NCBI GenBank assembly: GCA_002396645.1
Contig: DGYI01000002.1
Span: 394 to 11,911, forward strand
Length of the DNA: 11,518 nt
From: Firmicutes bacterium UBA5010
GTDB taxonomy: Bacteria > Bacillota > Clostridia > Tissierellales > Sedimentibacteraceae
Direction: 5' to 3'
Below, in pieces: positions 7,546-11,518 of the stretch. Below the pieces are notes generated by a model. That model was not told the DNA's origin, did not search any database, and saw only the letters and a list, made by a program, of their open reading frames with translations. A program made the position numbers and the translations under genes. Numbering within the stretch: the stretch's first letter is position 1; every line of letters begins with the position of its first letter.

Positions 7546-8106
7546 ATGAAAGAAGTAAAAAATGACAGGAAATCACGTTATACCAGAATGGTACTGCAAA
7601 ATAGTTTAATTGAACTTATGAAAAAAAAACCTATCACCAAAATATCTATAACTGAGCTTTGTAAAAATGCAGATATCAACAGAACAACATTTTATTCCCA
7701 CTTTTCAGATCAGTATGACCTTCTTAAATCAATTGAGAATGAAACTCTTTTATGGGCAGACGATATGCTTAACAGCTTGCATGGAAAAACAAATCAAGCA
7801 GAAACACTTAAAATAATAGAAGAAGTTTTCGAATATTTGGTTGAAAACAGTAATCATCTGCAAATCCTTATGAGTGACAAAGGCGATATAGATTTTCAGA
7901 AAAAAATATTTTCTTTGATTTATGAGCAATGCGGACTCTTACCTACTAATGTAAGCGTATCGGATATTGAGACTAAAAAATACTATTTTACTTTTTTAAT
8001 CAATGGAAGTATCGGTGTTATACAAAGCTGGATGAATGACGGACTTAAAAAGTCTCCTAAAGAGATGGCTGAAATCATATTGAACATGACAACACAGATC
8101 AGATAG
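7546..8106 (+). CDS. TetR/AcrR-family transcriptional regulator
   Basis: A 186-residue protein of usual TetR-family size. The N-terminal DNA-binding domain spans about residues 11-60, with the helix-turn-helix ITELCKNADINRTTFYSHF (35-53) and the conserved Tyr-x-His-Phe of the recognition helix. The remaining 120 residues are helical and contain the NGSIGVIQSWMNDG stretch typical of the ligand-binding part in many Firmicutes members. It likely acts as a dimeric repressor released by a small molecule, controlling the divergent ATPase-permease operon and itself. The ATG follows AGGAAGG (7530-7536) at nine bases. A consensus-like promoter and a palindrome precede it. No clear terminator follows; the next element is a tRNA gene with its own promoter. 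The ligand is unknown. Confidence 0.93.
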   Translation: MKEVKNDRKSRYTRMVLQNSLIELMKKKPITKISITELCKNADINRTTFYSHFSDQYDLLKSIENETLLWADDMLNSLHGKTNQAETLKIIEEVFEYLVENSNHLQILMSDKGDIDFQKKIFSLIYEQCGLLPTNVSVSDIETKKYYFTFLINGSIGVIQSWMNDGLKKSPKEMAEIILNMTTQIR

Positions 8107-8203
8107 CAGTATCTTTATCGTCATCAATATGAATTATTTCTCTACCCATTGCGATATAAAAATTTAATGCACTAAGATTATATTTATTTATATAAAAAAT
8201 ATC

Positions 8204-8232
8204 TTGAAAAACAAGTGAAAAAGTGGTAATAT
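8204..8232 (+). promoter_or_regulatory. Predicted promoter of tRNA-Leu
   Basis: TTGAAA (8204-8209) and TAATAT (8227-8232) are separated by 17 bases, predicting a start near 8239, about 14 bases before the mature tRNA. The 146 bases between the regulator and the tRNA are otherwise very AT-rich with no gene visible. Confidence 0.65.
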
Positions 8233-8252
8233 AAACGATAGAAGAAAACCAC

Positions 8253-8337
8253 GCGGTTGTGGTGGAACGGCAGACACACTATCTTGAGGGGGTAGCGAGC
8301 AAAGCTTGTGCGGGTTCAAATCCCGCCAACCGCACCA
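8253..8337 (+). tRNA. tRNA-Leu (anticodon GAG), 3' CCA encoded
   Basis: A full cloverleaf can be folded by eye. The acceptor stem is GCGGTTG (8253-8259) with CAACCGC (8327-8333), discriminator A8334 and CCA at 8335-8337. The D-stem is GTG/CAC. The anticodon stem CTATC/GGTAG holds the loop TTGAGGG, giving anticodon GAG at 8286-8288. A long variable arm, CGAGC-AAA-GCTTG from 8296, marks the class II type, as expected for leucine. The T-arm is GCGGG-TTCAAAT-CCCGC (8310-8326). It reads CUC and CUU codons. Confidence 0.97.
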
Positions 8338-8338
8338 T

Positions 8339-8374
8339 AAAACATATCTTCCCCTTAGGGAAGATATGTTTTTT
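8339..8374 (+). terminator. Rho-independent terminator of tRNA-Leu
   Basis: A 15-bp stem, AAAACATATCTTCCC (8339-8353) with GGGAAGATATGTTTT (8358-8372), closes a CTTA loop and ends in six T (8369-8374). It starts two bases after the tRNA CCA. The T-run lies where the -35 of the next promoter would be. Confidence 0.92.
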
Positions 8375-8389
8375 ATATGCTTTAAAGTA

Positions 8390-8398
8390 TGGTATAAT
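8390..8398 (+). promoter_or_regulatory. Extended -10 promoter of the small membrane protein gene
   Basis: TGG-TATAAT (8390-8398) is a full extended -10 element. The -35 position 17 bases upstream falls in the T-run of the tRNA terminator (about 8370-8375) and is poor, as is usual for extended -10 promoters. The start would be near 8405, giving a leader of about 32 bases. Confidence 0.6.
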
Positions 8399-8436
8399 TG
8401 ATAAAGATTATTTATATAACGGAAAGAGGTGTATTT

Positions 8437-8901
8437 ATGAAGAAGCCTAAATATAAGAGCGACTTATTAGCATTTATATTTTTGTGTTTAGGATTAGGAT
8501 TTATTATCTTTGGTTGTTTATCTTTTGTAAATATTGTAAAACCGACAGCACATTCATTTGTTCAAGACCGGATTTTGTCAGGACAAATATTTTGTTTTTT
8601 GGGAACAACTTTTTGTGTTATACAAGCAGCATTCAGAATTTTTAGCTATAAACAGGCAAAGTTACATAGTCAGTTAACTTCAACCGGAACTAAAATTGTT
8701 GGTACAATAGAAAAAATATCTTTGCAAAAAGGGACTACATTTGGAAAAAAATCACCATTCATAGTTTACTATACATATTCATATAAAGATAAAATTTACC
8801 ATAATAAAAGTTGCTTGTTATGGGATAAACCAAATTTGAGTAACGGTGATAAGATTGATATTTTTGTTAATGACATTGGGCAATCAACGTTCGAATTATA
8901 G
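8437..8901 (+). CDS. Two-helix membrane protein with DUF3592-like C-terminal domain, function unknown
   Basis: From ATG 8437 the protein has 154 residues; a TTG 39 bases upstream overlaps the -10 element and is not credible, while GAAAGAGGTG (8422-8431) sits five bases before this ATG. Two hydrophobic helices lie at about 9-32 and 48-68, joined by a short loop. The remaining 85 residues are polar and beta-rich: a VGTIEKI strand, a FIVYYTYSYKDKIYHNKS hairpin, a WDKPNLSNGDKIDIFVN stretch and a C-terminal STFEL. The order of a repeated-Tyr strand, then GD-x-I-x-[IV]-x-[VY] is what I know from DUF3592-type proteins, so that family is suggested, not proven. It is likely anchored in the cytoplasmic membrane. 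It stands alone between a tRNA gene and a deacetylase gene, and I cannot assign a role. Confidence 0.8.
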   Translation: MKKPKYKSDLLAFIFLCLGLGFIIFGCLSFVNIVKPTAHSFVQDRILSGQIFCFLGTTFCVIQAAFRIFSYKQAKLHSQLTSTGTKIVGTIEKISLQKGTTFGKKSPFIVYYTYSYKDKIYHNKSCLLWDKPNLSNGDKIDIFVNDIGQSTFEL

Positions 8902-9116
8902 TATTTATTATGAGCATAATCTCACCTTGCGTGATAGTTCAAATATACATACAAAAATCAGGTGATAACATTTTTAGACGAATCACTCAAATTATAAGCT
9001 GCATTTTGTCGGTAGTAAACCAATATCAATTTGACGAATAAGTCAACTTTTTACTGATGTTTTAACCATATACAACAGCATAAAAATAATAATATATTAT
9101 ATACTCATTTTATATG
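8902..9116 (+). other. AT-rich intergenic region with weak stems and a degenerate 14-bp repeat
   Basis: No gene is supported here. TCACCT (8922-8927) can pair with AGGTGA (8960-8965) over a 32-base loop and is followed by five T at 8971-8975, a weak candidate terminator for the membrane protein gene. GACGAATCACTCAA (8977-8990) and GACGAATAAGTCAA (9033-9046) agree at 12 of 14 positions; the second folds into a TTGAC/GTCAA stem followed by a T-run. A promoter for the deacetylase gene is probably in the TATATTATATACT run near 9093-9105, but no -35 is convincing. Confidence 0.35.
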
Positions 9117-9165
9117 TCCCTCTCGCATATTTTGTAATTATAGACTTATATGAGAGGGATTTTTT
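9117..9165 (+). promoter_or_regulatory. Hairpin covering the deacetylase ribosome binding site, with T-run up to the ATG
   Basis: TCCCTCTCGCATA (9117-9129) pairs with TATATGAGAGGGA (9147-9159), with one G-T pair and one C-A mismatch; eight contiguous Watson-Crick pairs form its base. Six T (9160-9165) follow and end at the ATG. The 3' arm contains GAGG (9154-9157), the only ribosome binding site for the gene. The element therefore looks both like an intrinsic terminator and like a site-masking hairpin. A competing stem ATATG/CATAT (9112-9116 with 9126-9130) would put the pyrimidine tract in a loop. Confidence 0.65.
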
Positions 9166-9927
9166 ATGATTTATATTATTAATAAAAAATTTGTAGCTTT
9201 TTTTGCATGTCTTCTTATAGTATTTATGCTTTTATCAATATTCTCCAATTCAAGAGTTACCGCAACTTACACAAGAGCTCCGGTAGAAGAGGAGTTATTT
9301 TTTCCTGCCTTCAATGTTAATGTAAATGATGACGACAAGCTTATAGCGCTGACTTTTGATGATGGTCCCAGCAGAGAATATACTACTAAAATTTTAGATT
9401 ATCTGGAATCAAAAAATATTGTAGCAACTTTTTTTGTTCTGGGTATCAGATTAAAAGGCAATGATGATATCTTGATTAAGATGGTTAAAACCGGCTGTGA
9501 GATTGGAAATCACAGCTATAATCATAAACAGTTTATTCATCTTAAAAGTGACGAGGTTAAAAAGCAAATCGAATATGTTGATAATTACGTAAGAAAGGTT
9601 ACAGGATTCAGTATACGCTCTGTCAGAACTCCCTATGGTGAGATAAACGAAGCAATCGGAAAAGCTATCAATAGACCTATAATTCTGTGGAATATAGATT
9701 CCGAGGATTGGAAGAAAAAAGATGCAAAAAAAATCGCTGATCATGTTTTAAGTGATGTTGACAGCGGCTCAATAATTTTACTGCATGACATATTTGATTT
9801 CTCTTATGAAGCGACAATTCTGATTGTAGAAGAATTGCTTGCACAGGGTTATAAATTTGTCACTGTAAGTCAGCTATTAGAGCTTAACGACAGAAATTCC
9901 GACGGGCTGGTATTTCGGAGCAAATAA
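9166..9927 (+). CDS. Membrane-anchored polysaccharide deacetylase (NodB homology domain, CE4)
   Basis: A 253-residue protein. Residues about 8-26 form one hydrophobic helix after Lys7-Lys8, so it is exported and probably anchored (or has an uncleaved signal). The catalytic domain spans about 58-240 and keeps all five CE4 motifs: TFDDGP with Asp65 and Asp66, HSYNH with metal ligands His116 and His120, R-T-P-Y-G at 154-158, the DSEDW segment at 178-182, and ILLHD with His207. The fold removes N-acetyl groups from glycans with a divalent metal. In a Gram-positive cell the likely target is peptidoglycan (GlcNAc or MurNAc) or an exopolysaccharide; PdaA/PgdA-like roles such as lysozyme resistance or spore cortex are possible and cannot be separated here. 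The ATG at 9166 is the only start before the helix, with its ribosome binding site inside a hairpin. No cell-wall binding repeats are present. Confidence 0.93.
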   Translation: MIYIINKKFVAFFACLLIVFMLLSIFSNSRVTATYTRAPVEEELFFPAFNVNVNDDDKLIALTFDDGPSREYTTKILDYLESKNIVATFFVLGIRLKGNDDILIKMVKTGCEIGNHSYNHKQFIHLKSDEVKKQIEYVDNYVRKVTGFSIRSVRTPYGEINEAIGKAINRPIILWNIDSEDWKKKDAKKIADHVLSDVDSGSIILLHDIFDFSYEATILIVEELLAQGYKFVTVSQLLELNDRNSDGLVFRSK

Positions 9928-9930
9928 AGA

Positions 9931-9973
9931 GGCTGCTGCAAAACATCTTCATGTGATGTATTTTGCAACAGCC
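9931..9973. repeat. Long imperfect hairpin after the deacetylase gene (GGCTG..TGCAAAA / TTTTGCA..CAGCC)
   Basis: GGCTG (9931-9935) pairs with CAGCC (9969-9973), TGCAAAA (9937-9943) with TTTTGCA (9961-9967), and CATC (9944-9947) with GATG (9955-9958), leaving one mismatch, a two-base bulge and a seven-base loop. It begins four bases after the stop codon at 9927. No T-run follows on the plus strand (CCTAGGCAAAAAA), so it is not a standard terminator in that direction; it may protect the transcript end or be a small repeat element. Confidence 0.6.
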
Positions 9974-10017
9974 CCTAGGCAAAAAATTTAAGAGGCATTT
10001 ATAAATTTTACTTTACA

Positions 10018-10041
10018 AATGTACTATAATTATACTACATT
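10018..10041. repeat. 24-bp near-perfect palindrome in the convergent gap
   Basis: The two 12-base halves meet between 10029 and 10030 and match at 11 of 12 positions (AATGTA-C-TATAA against TTATA-C-TACATT). It is AT-rich, lies 41 bases before the end of the oxidoreductase operon, and has no T-run. A weak transcription stop, a protein site or chance are all possible. The rest of 9974-10081 holds no gene. Confidence 0.5.
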
Positions 10042-10081
10042 CATATAAAAATTTACAATATTTTTTTCTTGCCAACAATTT

Positions 10082-10624
10082 TTATTTTCTGACTGCTTCT
10101 GCGCCGGCTTTTAATGCCGCTTCATTCAGAGGCAATAATTTTGCTCTTTCTTCTCCGAATACTTTTAAAAATGCATCTAAAACAGATTTTAATGTAACAG
10201 GCTTGAATAACTCTAAGTATGCGCCAAGCATTACCATATTAGCTGCCTTTACGTTTCCTAATTCTGTTGCTATTTTATTAGCTTCAACATAATATGCATC
10301 TACATCTGTTCTTGAAACTTTTCTATCTATCAATGAGCTGTTTACTATAACTTTTCCGCCCGGTATAACATCTGTTTCAAATTTGTCTAATGAAGGTAAA
10401 TTCATCACTATAGCTGATGTTGCATCATCAGTGATAACAGGTGAGCCAACCGGCTTATCCGAAACTATAACGCTGCAGTTTGCAGTACCGCCTCTCATTT
10501 CGGGACCATATGACGGCAACCATGAAACTTCTTTATTTTCAAGCATTCCTGCATATGCAAGTACCTTACCGATAGCCATTATGCCTTGACCACCGAATCC
10601 TGCCATTATAACCTTTTCGTTCAT
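10082..10624 (-). CDS. 2-oxoacid:ferredoxin oxidoreductase, gamma subunit
   Basis: A 180-residue subunit, the usual size for the separate gamma chain of KorC/VorC-type enzymes. The N-terminus has the GxGGQG hallmark (residues 9-14, GFGGQG), followed by SYGPEMRGG (38-46) near the dimer and CoA-binding surface of the family. The gamma chain helps hold the alpha-beta core and CoA in an enzyme that turns a 2-oxoacid plus CoA into acyl-CoA, CO2 and reduced ferredoxin in the cytoplasm. The start is ATG 10624, supported by AGGAGG at 10639-10634 with nine bases spacing; a TTG 18 bases upstream is not needed. Only one base separates the beta stop from this ATG, and the ribosome binding site is encoded in the beta Glu-Glu-Asp tail. 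Substrate (2-oxoglutarate versus branched-chain 2-oxoacids) cannot be told from this chain. Confidence 0.92.
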   Translation of the reverse strand: MNEKVIMAGFGGQGIMAIGKVLAYAGMLENKEVSWLPSYGPEMRGGTANCSVIVSDKPVGSPVITDDATSAIVMNLPSLDKFETDVIPGGKVIVNSSLIDRKVSRTDVDAYYVEANKIATELGNVKAANMVMLGAYLELFKPVTLKSVLDAFLKVFGEERAKLLPLNEAALKAGAEAVRK

Positions 10625-10625
10625 G

Positions 10626-11372
10626 TTATTTATCCTCCTCAAAGTTTCTGAAATTTCCTAAAGGATAGTACGGTATCATGTTTTCTTCCAACCATCTTAA
10701 AGCATTAACAGGTGTTTTTCCCCAGTTGGTAGGACATGTTGATAAAACTTCAACTATAGCAAAGCCTTTGCCTTGGATTTGACATTCAAATGCTCTTTTT
10801 ATAGCCTTTTTTGCTTTTCTTATATTTGCAGGATTATTAACCGCAACTCTTTCAACAAATCTTGCTCCGTCTATCGTAGCAAGCATTTCTGCCATTTTTA
10901 TAGGTTTTCCCGAATGTTCTTCTGAACGTCCTAATGGAGACGTAGTGGCTTTTTGTCCTATCAATGTAGTAGGAGCCATCTGTCCTCCTGTCATACCATA
11001 TATTCCGTTATTAACAAATATAGTAGTTATTTTTTCTCCTCTGTGAGCTGCGTGAACTATTTCTGCTGTACCTATAGATGCTAAGTCACCGTCTCCTTGA
11101 TATGTGAATACTGTATTTTCAGGTCTTACTCTTTTAATTCCTGTTGCAACAGCCGGAGCTCTTCCGTGTGCTGCCTCTGACATATCACAATTGAAATAAT
11201 TGTATGCAAGAACTGCACATCCGACAGGTGCAACTCCTATTGCATCTCCTAAAACACCTAATTCAACTAAAACTTCTGCTACTAATTTATGGATTACTCC
11301 ATGTGTACAACCTGGACAGTAATGAGTTTGAGCGTCTGTCAAACCTTGTGATTTTTCATATACGATTGTCAT
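10626..11372 (-). CDS. 2-oxoacid:ferredoxin oxidoreductase, thiamine pyrophosphate-binding beta subunit
   Basis: A 248-residue subunit of normal length for the KorB/VorA-type TPP chain. CPGC (19-22) near the N-terminus is the family hallmark; the TPP/Mg site is the GDGDLASIG segment (93-101) followed 25 residues on by NNGIYGMTGGQ (121-131). CPTNW (213-217) near the C-terminus is also typical. This chain carries the cofactor that decarboxylates the 2-oxoacid and passes electrons to ferredoxin through iron-sulfur clusters. The ATG at 11372 follows GGAGGT (11386-11381) at eight bases and overlaps the alpha stop by one base (TAATG). The order alpha-beta-gamma in one tight operon matches KOR/VOR enzymes of anaerobes. 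No small ferredoxin-like delta gene is visible downstream; it could lie upstream, outside the window. Substrate specificity is open. Confidence 0.95.
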   Translation of the reverse strand: MTIVYEKSQGLTDAQTHYCPGCTHGVIHKLVAEVLVELGVLGDAIGVAPVGCAVLAYNYFNCDMSEAAHGRAPAVATGIKRVRPENTVFTYQGDGDLASIGTAEIVHAAHRGEKITTIFVNNGIYGMTGGQMAPTTLIGQKATTSPLGRSEEHSGKPIKMAEMLATIDGARFVERVAVNNPANIRKAKKAIKRAFECQIQGKGFAIVEVLSTCPTNWGKTPVNALRWLEENMIPYYPLGNFRNFEEDK

Positions 11373-11518
11373 TATTTTATACCTCCAGCTATTTTTTCTA
11401 TATCTACAGCTACGCTTGCAGGTGTCGGTACCATACCGCCAACTCTACCGTTAAAATATACAGGTAATCTTCCTTCGTTAGCTATTTTAACGTCATTATT
11501 ATAAACTCTTTATTCCTT
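11372..11518 (-). CDS. 2-oxoacid:ferredoxin oxidoreductase alpha subunit, C-terminal end (partial, frame interrupted by TAA)
   Basis: The last 45 codons before the stop at 11374-11372 translate to a tail containing NDVKIANEGRLPVYFNGRVG, followed by GMVPTPASV and ending in IAGGIK. The pattern of a DV-[KR]-[IL]-A stretch, then PV-x-F-x-GR-x-GG-x-[VI]-PTP is what closes VorB/KorA-type alpha chains. The chain carries the pyrimidine-binding and substrate domain of the enzyme. Gene order and the TAATG overlap with the beta ATG support it. In the same frame a TAA lies at 11512-11510, preceded by only two codons in the window. Adding one T to the TTT run at 11505-11503 (minus strand TTTAT to TTTTAT) would bypass the stop and read RNKEFYNND; this suggests a one-base deletion or a read error near the edge, but a true pseudogene is not excluded. 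Confidence 0.7.

Noticed and set aside
8398..8436. TTG start 13 codons upstream for the small membrane protein
   Set aside because: The TTG overlaps the extended -10 element, so it would not be in the transcript; ATG 8437 has a good ribosome binding site.
8902..9116. Riboswitch aptamer before the deacetylase gene
   Set aside because: Stems are short and no conserved core of a known class was recognised; only the downstream hairpin is well supported.
9451..9744. Minus-strand 97-residue open frame
   Set aside because: It lies wholly inside the deacetylase gene, which keeps all five catalytic motifs on the plus strand.
10625..10642. TTG start six codons upstream for the gamma subunit
   Set aside because: It would put the AGGAGG inside the gene; ATG 10624 with AGGAGG nine bases upstream and GFGGQG at the usual distance is better.
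1..11518. CRISPR array, prophage or transposase genes
   Set aside because: No regularly spaced repeats, integrase, transposase or phage structural genes were seen on either strand.

Overview
The window reads as chromosomal DNA of a low-GC, probably anaerobic Gram-positive bacterium (Bacillota, Clostridia/Tissierellia-like). Supporting signs are strong AGGAGG-type ribosome binding sites, TTGACA/TATAAT-type promoters, hairpin-plus-T-run terminators, a CCA-encoding tRNA gene, and a ferredoxin-type 2-oxoacid oxidoreductase operon. Genus cannot be fixed from the sequence alone. Both window ends fall inside genes.

Left part (1-3415, + strand): the C-terminal end of one ABC exporter half-transporter overlaps by 4 bases a complete second half-transporter; together they look like a heterodimeric exporter. 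An intergenic gap follows, then a DODA/LigB-type extradiol dioxygenase-like protein closed by a perfect 11-bp-stem terminator. The ABC pair is visibly richer in G+C than the rest.

Middle (3443-8106): a two-gene minus-strand operon encodes a LolD/MacB-type ATPase and a giant FtsX-type permease with about 300 residues of coiled coil outside the membrane. It is divergent from a TetR-family regulator. The 204-bp gap holds two consensus-like promoters facing away from each other whose -10 hexamers share the same octamer, plus a 31-bp interrupted palindrome that is a good candidate operator. This is the most system-like part of the window: a regulator, its probable target transporter, and a compact switch between them.

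Right part (8204-9927, + strand): tRNA-Leu(GAG) with its own promoter and terminator, a small two-helix membrane protein with a DUF3592-like tail, and a membrane-anchored NodB-fold polysaccharide deacetylase. The deacetylase ribosome binding site lies in the 3' arm of a hairpin whose T-run touches the start codon, so expression is probably controlled at the RNA level.

Right end (10082-11518, minus strand): gamma, TPP-binding beta and the C-terminal end of the alpha subunit of a 2-oxoacid:ferredoxin oxidoreductase, tightly packed as alpha-beta-gamma. The alpha frame has an in-frame TAA nine bases from the window edge, either an edge error or a real lesion.

I did not find a clearly new multi-gene system. 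The best candidates for follow-up are the shared -10 divergent promoter, the coiled-coil FtsX permease and the hairpin over the deacetylase start.
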